In this document: one piece after another, positions 15,845 through 24,034 of the stretch
Layout of the letters: every line of letters begins with the position of its first letter
Position numbering within the stretch: position 1 is the stretch's first letter
NCBI GenBank assembly: GCA_016794765.1
Contig: JAEUJG010000615.1
Location: 1-28,648, forward strand
Direction of reading: 5' to 3'
DNA length: 28,648 bases
Source of the DNA: Spirochaetaceae bacterium
GTDB taxonomy: Bacteria; Spirochaetota; Spirochaetia; Treponematales; Rectinemataceae
The notes under the pieces: generated by a model
What the model was told of the DNA's origin: nothing
The model's input: the letters and a program-made list of their open reading frames with translations, nothing else
Database searches by the model: none
Translations under genes and position numbers: made by a program

Positions 15845-17568
15845 AGCTCCACGAACATATTCCTCACCACGTGCACGGCGCGCGCCAGGCCCGGATACCG
15901 CGCCGAGGCTGGCGCGCCCTCGGTCGCCGCGCCCTCTTGCGCATCGCGCTCTGGTCGCTCGCGGCGGCCCTCCTCGCCGCGGGCGGCGTCCTAGGCTACG
16001 GCCGCTTCGCGACGCCGCACGTCGATCGCCTCGATCCCATCGTCGCCGAGCCGGGCGGCCTCGTCCGCGTGGAGGGCCGCAACTTCGGCGCCGTCCGCGG
16101 CGATTCGAGGGTCGAGGTGGACGGCGTCGCGCCGACCGCCTCTTCCTATGTCGAATGGGGACCGAACTCGATAGCCCTCCGGCTCCCGTCCTCCGCGGAC
16201 TCGGGACTCATCTATGTCGTCACGCGCCGGGGCCGCAGCAATCCGAAGCTCTTCATGAACCGCTCCCGCCTCCCGGTCGCCGCCCGCGGGGAAAGCTCCG
16301 GCAGGAGCGGGCCCTACCTCGCCTCCATTTCCGCCGAGAAGGGGCCGATCGGCTCCCTCCTCGTCCTCTCCGGCTACAACTTCGGTTCCAACCGGGAAGG
16401 CGGCCAGGTGCTGTTCTCCTGGAGTCCCGAGATGTCGAGCGCCCGCCTCGGCGACCGGAGCGAACCTTCCTTCGTCGCCGCGGCCGAGGGCGACGGCGCC
16501 TACGAGCTCTGGTCCGACAAGGAAATCCGCGTCCGCGTGCCCGACGGCGCGGCCTCCGGCACGGTCGCCGTCAGCGGCTCCGGCGGCAGGAGCAACGGGC
16601 TCTTCTTCGGCGTAGTCGACCAGCCCGGCCAAAAGCGCTATTCGGACCGCCGCAGCTATTCCATCCAATACTCGGCGAGCATCACGAAGACCAAGGCCTC
16701 CGGCGCCAACGAGCTCTACCTCTGGATGCCCAAGCCCGTCGAGTCGGCCGCCCAACGCATCGCCAAGGTCCTGACCCAGGAGCCGGCCCCCCTCGTGCCC
16801 GACTACCGCGGCGCCGCGCTCCATCGCTTCAAGGACATCGCGACGGGCCAGGATCTCGCGGTTTCCCAGTCCTTCCTCGTCCAGACCTGGGCGGTCGAGA
16901 CGACGGTCGATCCGGACAAGATCCAGAAGCCGGCCGAGCCGCCGCCCTTCCTCCAGCCCTTCCTCGCCGCCGACGAGCTCGTCCCGGCCGCGGCGCCGGA
17001 GATCCAGGCCCTGGCGAGAAGGATCACCCAGGGAGAGCGCAATCCCTGGCGGGCCTCCCGCCTCGTCTTCGAGTACCTGACCCGAAACCTGGCCTGGACG
17101 GACGCGCGTTCCGCCGCCAAGCCCCTCGAGGCCCTGGCCGCCAAGACCGCCGACTCCGCCTCCTACGCCGTCCTGGCGGCGGCACTTCTGCGCTCCTCCG
17201 GCGTCCCGGCGATTCCCGTCGCGGGCTACCTGGTCGATCCGAGCCGCCAGGCGGCCCGCCACGCTTGGGTCGAGTTCTATGTCTACGGCCTCGGCTGGGT
17301 CCCCATGGATCCCATCCTCGGTTCCGGCGCCCGCCCGGGCGGTTTCGACGCCGCCTTCGAGGATCGCGGGCGCTATTTCGGCGCCATCGACAACCGCCGC
17401 ATCGCCTTCTCCCGCGGCTTTACGGCCTTCTCCCCGATGACCCCGAGCGGCCGCCGCGCCTCGCCCGCGCGACCGCTCGCCTTCCAGAGCTTCTACGAGG
17501 AGGCGATCGGCTCCCTCGAGGCCTACAGCTCCTTCTGGAGCGAAGTCGAGGTCACGGGCCTCTATTGA
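15841..17568 (+). CDS. Membrane-anchored TIG-domain protein with transglutaminase fold lacking the catalytic Cys
   Basis: 575 residues from a GTG overlapping the previous stop. One N-terminal transmembrane helix (~30-52, LLRIALWSLAAALLAAGGVLGYG) anchors a periplasmic body. Two IPT/TIG beta-sandwich domains follow: ~60-140 (LDPIVAEPGGLVRVEGRNFGAV..) and ~155-260 (ISAEKGPIGSLLVLSGYNFGSN..). After a linker, ~380-500 is transglutaminase-like: RLVFEYLTRNLAWTD, DSASYAVLAAALLRSSGVPAIPVAGY, RHAWVEFYVYGLGWVPMDP. His474 and Asp490 of the triad are kept, but the Cys expected in D-C-x-x-[FY]-A is Ser439 (codon TCC at 17155). It is therefore probably a binding or scaffold domain, or a Ser-dependent enzyme. 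Last gene of the sigma-factor operon. Confidence 0.8.
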   Translation: MKLHEHIPHHVHGARQARIPRRGWRALGRRALLRIALWSLAAALLAAGGVLGYGRFATPHVDRLDPIVAEPGGLVRVEGRNFGAVRGDSRVEVDGVAPTASSYVEWGPNSIALRLPSSADSGLIYVVTRRGRSNPKLFMNRSRLPVAARGESSGRSGPYLASISAEKGPIGSLLVLSGYNFGSNREGGQVLFSWSPEMSSARLGDRSEPSFVAAAEGDGAYELWSDKEIRVRVPDGAASGTVAVSGSGGRSNGLFFGVVDQPGQKRYSDRRSYSIQYSASITKTKASGANELYLWMPKPVESAAQRIAKVLTQEPAPLVPDYRGAALHRFKDIATGQDLAVSQSFLVQTWAVETTVDPDKIQKPAEPPPFLQPFLAADELVPAAAPEIQALARRITQGERNPWRASRLVFEYLTRNLAWTDARSAAKPLEALAAKTADSASYAVLAAALLRSSGVPAIPVAGYLVDPSRQAARHAWVEFYVYGLGWVPMDPILGSGARPGGFDAAFEDRGRYFGAIDNRRIAFSRGFTAFSPMTPSGRRASPARPLAFQSFYEEAIGSLEAYSSFWSEVEVTGLY

Positions 17569-17685
17569 GGTCTCGAATCCGCGCGGCCTCGGCGGCGATC
17601 CTCGGTCGCGGGGAGGGCCGCGAGCCGCCGGGCGGGCCCTGCCGTCGCCGGGCCCGGGCCCGCGGTGGATATGCCCTGCCGGCCG

Positions 17686-17714
17686 TTCACGATTCCCGAA
17701 AACCGGGGTATACT
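17686..17714 (+). promoter_or_regulatory. Putative glyA promoter
   Basis: TTCACG (17686-17691), 17-base spacer, TATACT (17709-17714), then a leader of about 40 bases to the glyA ATG with AAAGGAGGAG just before it. Confidence 0.6.
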
Positions 17715-17761
17715 GAACCCGCGCCGCGCCTCCCGCGCGGCTTGCTTCAAAAGGAGGAGCA

Positions 17762-19045
17762 ATGTCCCTTATCGCCAAGCAGGATCCCGAGCTCTGGAAG
17801 GCCATCGAGCTCGAGACCGCGCGCCAGCGCGACAACCTTGAACTGATCGCCAGCGAGAATTACACTTCGCCCGCCGTCCAGGAGGCCGTCGGTTCGGTCC
17901 TCACCAATAAATACGCCGAGGGCTACCCCGGAAAGCGCTACTACGGCGGCTGCGAGTTCGTCGACATCGCCGAGAACCTCGCCCGCGACCGCGCCAAGGA
18001 GCTCTTCGGCTCCGACCACGCCAATGTCCAGCCCCACTCCGGCAGCCAGGCCAACATGGGCGTCTATTTCGCCGCCCTCAAGCCCGGCGACACGATCCTC
18101 GGCATGGACCTGGCCCACGGCGGCCACCTCACCCACGGCGCCCCCGTGTCCTTCTCCGGCAAGATGTACAACGTGGTCCGCTACGGCGTGAACCGCGAAA
18201 CCGAGAAGATCGACTACGACGAGGTCGCCCGCATCGCCCGCGAGGCCAGGCCCCGCATGATCGTCGCCGGCGCCTCCGCCTACGCCCGCGTCCTTGACTT
18301 CGAGCGCTTCCGCGCCATCGCGGACGAGGTCGGCGCCTACCTCCTCGTCGACATGGCCCACATCGCGGGCCTCGTCGCCGCCGGCCTCCACCCGAGCCCG
18401 ATCAAGCTCGCCGATTTCACGACCACGACGACCCACAAGACCCTCCGCGGTCCGCGGGGCGGCATGATCCTCGTCGGCCGCGACAAGGACAACGACCAGG
18501 GCATCATGACCCCCAAGGGCGAAAAGCCCAAGCTCTGGTCCGAGGTCGTGGACGGGACCATCTTCCCCGGCATCCAGGGCGGCCCGCTCTGCCATGTCGT
18601 CGCCGGAAAGGCCGTCGCCTTCCGCGAGGCCCTTACGCCCGAGTACAAGAGCTACATGAAGCGCGTCGTCGAGAACGCCGCCGCCATGGCCAAACACCTG
18701 TCGGCCGGCGGCGCCCGCATCGTCTCCGGCGGCACGGACAACCACCTCATGCTCGTCGACCTCTCGCCCCTCGGCATCACGGGCAAGGAGGCGGAGAAGT
18801 GGCTCGACGAGGCGAACATCACCGTCAACAAGAACGGCATTCCCTTCGACACCAAGAGCCCCTTCGTCACGTCGGGCATCCGCGTCGGCACCCCCGCGGT
18901 CACCACCCGCGGCATGGGCGTCAAGGAGATGGAGGAAATCGCCGGCTACATCATGGAAGTCCTCAAGTCGAAGGGTGACGGGAAGATCGCCGCCCTTGTC
19001 GGCGAAAAGGTCCGCAAGCTCACCTCGCGCTTTCCCCTTCCCTGA
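17762..19045 (+). CDS. glyA: Serine hydroxymethyltransferase
   Basis: 427 residues. PLP enzyme converting serine and tetrahydrofolate to glycine and methylene-tetrahydrofolate, the main one-carbon source. Family motifs run in order: ELIASENYTSPAVQEAVGSVLTNKYAEGYPGKRYYGG, VQPHSGSQANMGVY, GMDLAHGGHLTHG, VDMAHIAGLVAAGLHPSP, and TTTTHKTLRGPRGG with the PLP-binding Lys at 226. The C-terminal domain has TSGIRVGTPAVTTRGMGVKEMEEIA. Length is typical. A strong SD (AAGGAGGAG) lies 2 bases before the ATG. It has its own promoter and is followed by hairpins, so it is most likely monocistronic. Confidence 0.97.
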   Translation: MSLIAKQDPELWKAIELETARQRDNLELIASENYTSPAVQEAVGSVLTNKYAEGYPGKRYYGGCEFVDIAENLARDRAKELFGSDHANVQPHSGSQANMGVYFAALKPGDTILGMDLAHGGHLTHGAPVSFSGKMYNVVRYGVNRETEKIDYDEVARIAREARPRMIVAGASAYARVLDFERFRAIADEVGAYLLVDMAHIAGLVAAGLHPSPIKLADFTTTTTHKTLRGPRGGMILVGRDKDNDQGIMTPKGEKPKLWSEVVDGTIFPGIQGGPLCHVVAGKAVAFREALTPEYKSYMKRVVENAAAMAKHLSAGGARIVSGGTDNHLMLVDLSPLGITGKEAEKWLDEANITVNKNGIPFDTKSPFVTSGIRVGTPAVTTRGMGVKEMEEIAGYIMEVLKSKGDGKIAALVGEKVRKLTSRFPLP

Positions 19046-19076
19046 TTCTGGAAGCTCCCCGAGGCTTGCGCGGGGG

Positions 19077-19162
19077 GGCGCCCGGGACTTTCGGGTCCCG
19101 GCGCCGGTCCCGCGGGGCCGAAGGCGGCCGCTTTCGTCCCGGAACAGGGTCGAAAGCGGCCG
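19077..19162 (+). terminator. Two GC-rich hairpins after glyA
   Basis: First hairpin: GGCGCC-C-GGGAC / GTCCC-GGCGCC (19077-19105) with loop TTTCGG and one bulged C. Second hairpin: perfect 12-bp arms CGGCCGCTTTCG (19125-19136) and CGAAAGCGGCCG (19151-19162) with a 14-base loop. Neither is followed by a T-run, so they may be terminators without U-tract, mRNA-stabilising structures or protein sites. The remainder of 19046-19296 holds only the promoter and leader of the next gene. Confidence 0.45.
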
Positions 19163-19225
19163 GGAAGCCCTCATGCGGCCTATAGCCGGGTGGGCTTTCC
19201 TCCGATAGTCTAGCATAGGCTCGCG

Positions 19226-19254
19226 TTGACACCCCGCGGAGCCCTACTTATACT
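19226..19254 (+). promoter_or_regulatory. Near-consensus sigma-70 promoter of the CNB-domain gene
   Basis: TTGACA (19226-19231), exactly 17 bases, TATACT (19249-19254). Best promoter match in the window; leader about 36 bases. Confidence 0.8.
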
Positions 19255-19296
19255 TAAGCCCGAAGTCGGCCCCGCGAGGTACGGTCAGGAAACAGG

Positions 19297-20532
19297 ATGG
19301 AAAGCCCACTCCAGCTCTCGTTCGTCAACTTCAAGAAAGACTCGTACATCATCGTCGAGGGAAAGCAGAACGCTGACCGCTTCTTCATCGTACGATCGGG
19401 AAAGGTGCGCGTCTTCAAGGAAGTCGAAGTCGTCGAGGAAGAGGGCGGAAACATCCTCAATCCCGGCGACTTCTTCGGCGTCGTCTCGACGATGTCCAAC
19501 CACTCCCACATCGAGACCGCCCAGGCGGTCACCGATTGCACGCTCATTTCCGTCCACCGCGACCAGTACGGCCTCCTCATCGAAAAGAACGCGCCGGTCG
19601 CCATGAAGATCATCATGGCTTTTTCCAAGCGCATGCGCTACCTCGACGAGGCCCTGACCCGGCTCACCCTCAAGAACACCGCGGAGGCCGATCCTTCGCA
19701 CCTTTTCCGGGTCGCCGAGTACTATGCCCGCCAGAGCCTCTACAACCAGGCCTACTACGCCTACTACCAGTACCTCAAGTTCTGCCCGAACGGCCAGCAC
19801 GTCGACGTGGCCCGCGAGCGCGCGAACAAGATCAAGGCCTACGCCAAGGCCGTCTACCTCGACGGCTCCACCGAGGAATTCAACCGCTTCTACCCGAAGG
19901 ACACGATGGTCTTCTCCGAGGGCATGCCCGGTTCGGAGCTCTACATCATCCAGAAGGGCTCGGTGAAGATCACGAAGATCGTCGACAACAACGAGGTGCT
20001 CCTGGCCGTGCTCAAGCCCGGCGACATCTTCGGCGAGATGGCCATCCTGGAGAACAAGCCCCGCGTCGCGAGCGCCGTCGCCTTCGAGGACGCATACCTC
20101 CTCGCGGTGAACAAGGCCAACTTCGAGCGCATGGTCCAGACCCAGCCCCAGATCGTGACCCGCCTCACGACCCTGCTTTCCGACCGCCTCTGGTTCATCT
20201 ACAAGCAGCTCGCCAACACCCTGATCTCCGATCCCCTCGGCCGCATGTACGACGCCCTTCTCATGCAGCTCGAGAAGAACCGCATTCCCCTCAAGCAGGG
20301 CGCCTCCTATCCCTTCGATTTCGGCCCCAAGGAGCTCATCGGCATGGTCGGCCTTCCCCAGGGGGAGGGCAACCTCGTCGTCCGCAAGCTTCTCGAAAAC
20401 AACAAATTCCGCCTCGTCGAGAACAAGTTCACCGTCCTCGACGTCACCGAGATCGAAAAGCAGACCGAGTACTACCGCAAGATGCAGAAAATCGAGCGGG
20501 CGCGCAAAGAGGGCGCCTCGGCCGCGCGTTGA
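19297..20532 (+). CDS. Double cyclic-nucleotide-binding (CNB) domain protein
   Basis: 411 residues. The first CNB domain (~8-115) keeps the barrel (YIIVEGKQNADRFFIVRSGKVRVF, NILNPGDFFG) but its phosphate cassette reads FFGVVSTMSNHSHIETAQA, lacking the Glu and Arg that hold cyclic nucleotide. The second (~205-315) has an orthodox cassette, FGEMAILENKPRVASAVA. Between them is a TPR-like helical stretch (SHLFRVAEYYARQSLYNQAYYAYYQYLKFCP). The C-terminal ~80 residues (YPFDFGPKELIGMVGLPQGEGNLVVRKLLENNKFRLVENKFTVLD) resemble a winged helix as in Crp proteins. So it is either a regulator or an effector with one working ligand site. As I recall, treponemes carry a similar protein near murB/cysS. ATG after AGGAAACAGG. 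Confidence 0.83.
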   Translation: MESPLQLSFVNFKKDSYIIVEGKQNADRFFIVRSGKVRVFKEVEVVEEEGGNILNPGDFFGVVSTMSNHSHIETAQAVTDCTLISVHRDQYGLLIEKNAPVAMKIIMAFSKRMRYLDEALTRLTLKNTAEADPSHLFRVAEYYARQSLYNQAYYAYYQYLKFCPNGQHVDVARERANKIKAYAKAVYLDGSTEEFNRFYPKDTMVFSEGMPGSELYIIQKGSVKITKIVDNNEVLLAVLKPGDIFGEMAILENKPRVASAVAFEDAYLLAVNKANFERMVQTQPQIVTRLTTLLSDRLWFIYKQLANTLISDPLGRMYDALLMQLEKNRIPLKQGASYPFDFGPKELIGMVGLPQGEGNLVVRKLLENNKFRLVENKFTVLDVTEIEKQTEYYRKMQKIERARKEGASAAR

Positions 20533-21602
20533 GCCCTTCCCCTCCTTTGAACAAGCGATTCTCATCCGATGCCGGGGACGAGCTCCGCTTCCGGGCCCTT
20601 GCCGCGGCCTTGGCCTCGGCGGGGCTTTCGTCCTGGGGCTTCGTTTCCGGGCGGCGGTTCCATGCGGCCTGCGGGGGCCTGCCCGCGGCCACCCGCGCCA
20701 AGTTCGGCGCCGATGAGGCGCGCGGCGCCGTCGCGGCCTCCTTGGCCTACGGCGAAGGCCCGGCCGAGCCGCCGGACTGGGCCGCCGGCCTCGAAGGGCC
20801 CGACCTGGCCTTGGCCCGCTTTGCCCGCGCCGATTGGTACGGGGAGCTGGCCGCCCGGCTCCGGGGCGCCGCTTCCGCGGCGAGGGCCGCCATCCGCGCC
20901 GAGGGCCTCGAGCCGGGCCCCGCGCGCGCCTGGCGCTACCTGGCCAATTCAGGCTTGCCCGAAAAGCCCCTCGCCCTCGCGGCCGGCCTCGGCAGCCTCG
21001 GGCGGAACGGCCTCGTCCTGCTTGGAGCCGGCGGCCCTCCCGAGGCGCGCCCGGGCCCGGCGGCCGCAAGCCCTCCCTTGGGTCCCGGCGCCGTCCTCGG
21101 CCTGCTCCTCCTGCCCTTCGATCCCGCCGACGCGGGCGGCGCCGATGAGCCGCCTCCCCGGGAGGACCTCGTCGCCGGGGGGCGCTGCGGCGCCTGCCGC
21201 GCCTGCATCGAGGCCTGCCCGACCGCCGCGATCGGCCCGGAGGGCGCCTTTCGCCGGGAAGCCTGCCTCCAACACTGGACCGCCCGCGAGGGCGAGCCCC
21301 CGGCCGCCCTCCTCGCGGTCTGGGAAAACCGCCTCTACGGCTGCGACGCCTGCCTTGAGGCCTGTCCCCGTTTCCGCCTCGAAGCAGGCGCCGCGACCGA
21401 GCGGGGCCGCCTCGGCCCCTCCCTCCCCGCCGGCCTTTTCCTCGACCGCGACGACGACGAAGTCCGCCACAAGCTTCGAGGCAGTGCCCTCGGACTCGGC
21501 TGGATGAGCCTCGAGGGCTTCCGCCGGAGCGCCCGTCTGGCCCGCGCCCGGAAGGAAGCCGGGCCTGGCGATGCATCGGAGCAAGTTTTTCCGCGGATTT
21601 GA
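20529..21602 (+). CDS. QueG-like (epoxyqueuosine reductase family) iron-sulfur protein
   Basis: About 357 residues. Two 4Fe-4S ligand sets: C220-x2-C-x2-C-x3-C230-P (GRCGACRACIEACPTAAI), and C246 with C272-x2-C275-x3-C279-P (RREACLQHW, YGCDACLEACPRF), the QueG arrangement. The central motif NSGLPEKPLALAAGLGSLGRNGLVL corresponds to DSAPLLERPLAQKAGLGWTGK in E. coli QueG, but the catalytic Asp (134 in E. coli) is Asn140 here. The cobalamin-dependent reduction of epoxyqueuosine may therefore not be its job, and it may be a divergent paralogue. Start uncertain: TTG 20529 overlaps the CNB stop (TTGA); TTG 20547 is equally possible; neither has a clear SD. Cotranscription with the CNB gene is likely. 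Confidence 0.78.
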   Translation: MSPSPPLNKRFSSDAGDELRFRALAAALASAGLSSWGFVSGRRFHAACGGLPAATRAKFGADEARGAVAASLAYGEGPAEPPDWAAGLEGPDLALARFARADWYGELAARLRGAASAARAAIRAEGLEPGPARAWRYLANSGLPEKPLALAAGLGSLGRNGLVLLGAGGPPEARPGPAAASPPLGPGAVLGLLLLPFDPADAGGADEPPPREDLVAGGRCGACRACIEACPTAAIGPEGAFRREACLQHWTAREGEPPAALLAVWENRLYGCDACLEACPRFRLEAGAATERGRLGPSLPAGLFLDRDDDEVRHKLRGSALGLGWMSLEGFRRSARLARARKEAGPGDASEQVFPRI

Positions 21603-21627
21603 CGCGCCTCGCGCAAAGGCCTACACT
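21599..21627 (+). promoter_or_regulatory. Putative cheW promoter
   Basis: TTGACG (21599-21604), 17-base spacer, TACACT (21622-21627), overlapping the stop codon of the upstream gene. Leader of about 14 bases that includes the SD GGAGGAG. Confidence 0.65.
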
Positions 21628-21647
21628 ATTGCTAGGAGGAGCCGCAG

Positions 21648-22148
21648 ATGGAAGTCTCGAACGCCAACCAGTACCTCACCTTTACCCTGGACAATGAGCA
21701 GTATGCCATCGGCGTCGCCAAGGTCCGCGAGGTCCTCGAGCACACGAAAATCACCAAACTCCCCCGCACCGCCGAATTCATGAAAGGAATCATCAATCTC
21801 CGCGGCGCGGGAGTTCCGGTCATCGATCTTCGCCTGAAATTCGGTCTTCCCGAAACCCCGATCACCAAGGACACGAGCATCATCGTCATGGAGGTCGAGA
21901 GCCAGGAAGGTACCGTCGTCGTCGGCGCCCTGGCCGACGCCGTCCACGAGGTCGTGGAAATCGACGAAAAGGCGGTCGAGCCCGCCCCGCGCTTCGGAAC
22001 CAGGCTTGCGGCCGAGTTCATCCGCGGCGTGGGAAAGAAGGACGAACTCTTCATCATCATCCTCGATATCGACCGCATCTTCAACGCCGAGGACATTTCC
22101 GCCCTCGCCGCCACTCGCGAGGCCGAGGTCGCGGAGGCCAAGGCGTAA
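21648..22148 (+). CDS. cheW: Chemotaxis coupling protein CheW
   Basis: 166 residues. Two-lobed CheW beta fold: YLTFTLDNEQYAIGVAKVREVLE, then ITKLPRTAEFMKGIINLRGAGVPVIDLRLKFGLPE (the hallmark IxNLRGxxxPVIDLRxxF), TSIIVMEVESQEGTVVVGALADAVHEVVEIDE, and FIRGVGKKDELFIIILDIDRIF. It bridges methyl-accepting receptors and the CheA kinase at the inner membrane. One-domain length, no CheA or CheV extension. SD GGAGGAG lies 6 bases before the ATG. It stands alone between its own promoter and a strong terminator; no other che gene is in the window, so it may be one of several CheW paralogues. Confidence 0.95.
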   Translation: MEVSNANQYLTFTLDNEQYAIGVAKVREVLEHTKITKLPRTAEFMKGIINLRGAGVPVIDLRLKFGLPETPITKDTSIIVMEVESQEGTVVVGALADAVHEVVEIDEKAVEPAPRFGTRLAAEFIRGVGKKDELFIIILDIDRIFNAEDISALAATREAEVAEAKA

Positions 22149-22188
22149 CGACAAGCCCTCCCCTCGAGGGCTCCATGCCGCGGTTCCC

Positions 22189-22230
22189 AACCCCCGGGAT
22201 TTCTCCTCGATCCCGGGGGTTTGTCTTGTT
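22189..22230 (+). terminator. Strong Rho-independent terminator after cheW
   Basis: Perfect 12-bp arms AACCCCCGGGAT (22189-22200) and ATCCCGGGGGTT (22210-22221), 9-base loop, then TTGTCTTGTT. A smaller hairpin AGCCCTC/GAGGGCT (22154-22172) sits between the cheW stop and this one. Confidence 0.9.
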
Positions 22231-22295
22231 CGGAACGGTATCGGGCTTTTCCCGCCCCGCATCGACGCCGATATTGAAGAAGCAGGTAGGTGTTG

Positions 22296-23999
22296 ATGCG
22301 ATCCCTTCTGAAGACTGCCATATTCAGGCGACTCTTTATCTCCTTTGCCGCCCTGAGCTTCCTCTCGCTCGGCGGCTTTGGCGTTGGTGTCCTCTCCAAG
22401 ACCAAATCCGCCATCGAGTCCCGCCAATTCGAGGTTTCGAGGATCTATACCCACGAGGTTGCCGACCACCTCCGCTCTTGGATCGACGAGCGGCGCCTCG
22501 ACGTCCAAGTCCTTTCGGCGGCGATCGGTCCCGGCGCGGCCTCGCGCGACGACCTTTCCCGCAGGCTCCAGGCCTTCTTGGCTCTCAGCGAAGACTTCGT
22601 GGACGCCTTTTTCCTGGACGGGGAAGGCTACGTCCTTGCCTCCAAGATCGTCGGCTCCGCCAAGCGCACCTATCTCGGCGACCGCGACTATGTTCGCTCC
22701 GCGCTCCGCGGCGAGCCCTTCATCAGCGCCTATTTCCTCGGCAGGAACAAGGCGACCCCCATCTTCGCGATCGCCTATCCGACCAAGGGCACGCTCGGCC
22801 GGGATGGGGCCGCCGCGGGCATCTTCAGCCTGGCCAGGATCGTGAAAATCGTCGACGAGAACAGCCTCGACAGGATCGGGCGGGCCTTCCTCGTCGACCG
22901 CGAGGGTAGGCTGGTCTCCAATCCTTCCTTTATCGAAAGCTATGCCAGGGGCGAAGGCGGGGACACCTTCCGCCTCGAGACGGTCGCCGCAAAGGAACTC
23001 AGGAACGGGAGGTCCGGCTCCGCGCGCTATCGCGACGCCGAAGGCCGGGAGGTTTTCGGCTCCTATGAATGGATTCCGGAGATCGGCCTCGGCCTGGTCG
23101 TGGAGCTGTCGGCCGCATCGGCCTTGCGGCCGGTCACCGACCTCATTGCCTTTGGCCTGACCCTCATCGTGGCGATCTTCGTCATTCTGCTCTTCTTCGC
23201 CTACGGCCTCGCCGCGCGCTTCCTCGCCCCCATCGCCGCCCTTGTCGACGCCGCCGACAAGCTGGAAAGCGGGGCCTTTGTCGGCCCCATCCTCCTCAAG
23301 ACCGGCACGGAGCTCGACCAGCTCACCGAGTTCTTCAACCGGATGGCGCTCTCCGTTTGCCGCCGCGAACAAAGCCTGCGCGAGGACGCGGCGCGCGACA
23401 GCCTGACCGGGCTCTACAATCACGCCCGGCTGGTGGAGTACCTGGAGCTCGAGCTCCGCGGGAAACGGCGGGCCGGGGATTCCATCGCCTTTGTGATGAT
23501 CGACATCGACCATTTCAAGGAAGTGAACGACCGCTATGGGCATCCGGCGGGCGACGAGGTGCTCGTTTCCCTGTCCCGCATCCTGGAATCCAAGGCCCGT
23601 TCGGGAGACCTGGTCGGGCGATACGGCGGCGAGGAGTTCGGCGTCATCCTGGAAGGCGCCTCTCCGGCGATCGCCGCGGCCTTCTGCGAGCGCATCCGCG
23701 TTCTCGTCGAATCGCGCTGCTTCGAGACGGTCGGCGGTCCCGTGACCATGACCGTGAGCCTGGGCTGGACCTGCGCCGGGGAGGATAAATCCGCGGCGGA
23801 GATGATCGCCGAGGCCGACAAGGCCCTGTACGAGGCGAAACGAAGCGGCCGCAATCGGGTTTGCGGCTATTCCCGCCTTGCCGCCCAACCAGGCGCGGAC
23901 TATTCCGGCGCCGCGCGGCCGGCAGGGCCGCCCGCCCCGCCGCCCGCCGATCCGGGTGCCGATCCGGCCGCCCCGCGCGCGAAGGAAGGGGAAGCCTAA
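22296..23999 (+). CDS. Membrane diguanylate cyclase with periplasmic dCache sensor, HAMP and GGDEF
   Basis: 567 residues. A first transmembrane helix (~8-29) and a second (~286-308) enclose a periplasmic double-Cache-like sensor (~30-275: HEVADHLRSWIDERRLDVQVLSAAIG, DAFFLDGEGYVLAS, YLGDRDYVRSALRGEPFIS, AFLVDREGRLVSNPSF, GSYEWIPEIGLGLVVEL). A HAMP-like segment follows (LAPIAALVDAADKLESGAF, LDQLTEFFNRMA). GGDEF at ~369-535 has DSLTGLYNHARL, MIDIDHFKEVNDRYGHPAGDEVL, GGEEF at 444-448 and the inhibitory RxxD (RSGD, 435-438) five residues before. Active, feedback-inhibited c-di-GMP synthesis is expected. ATG 22296 lies 5 bases after AGGTAGG; GTG and TTG codons just upstream are possible. Ala/Pro-rich C-terminal tail. 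Confidence 0.93.
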   Translation: MRSLLKTAIFRRLFISFAALSFLSLGGFGVGVLSKTKSAIESRQFEVSRIYTHEVADHLRSWIDERRLDVQVLSAAIGPGAASRDDLSRRLQAFLALSEDFVDAFFLDGEGYVLASKIVGSAKRTYLGDRDYVRSALRGEPFISAYFLGRNKATPIFAIAYPTKGTLGRDGAAAGIFSLARIVKIVDENSLDRIGRAFLVDREGRLVSNPSFIESYARGEGGDTFRLETVAAKELRNGRSGSARYRDAEGREVFGSYEWIPEIGLGLVVELSAASALRPVTDLIAFGLTLIVAIFVILLFFAYGLAARFLAPIAALVDAADKLESGAFVGPILLKTGTELDQLTEFFNRMALSVCRREQSLREDAARDSLTGLYNHARLVEYLELELRGKRRAGDSIAFVMIDIDHFKEVNDRYGHPAGDEVLVSLSRILESKARSGDLVGRYGGEEFGVILEGASPAIAAAFCERIRVLVESRCFETVGGPVTMTVSLGWTCAGEDKSAAEMIAEADKALYEAKRSGRNRVCGYSRLAAQPGADYSGAARPAGPPAPPPADPGADPAAPRAKEGEA

Positions 24000-24034
24000 G
24001 GCCATCCCGCTTTCTTTCCTATTATCGGGCATTC

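Noticed and set aside
21621..24032. 803-codon minus-strand frame opposite cheW and the GGDEF gene
   Set aside because: Antisense shadow; no family motif, while both + strand genes have complete domains and SDs.
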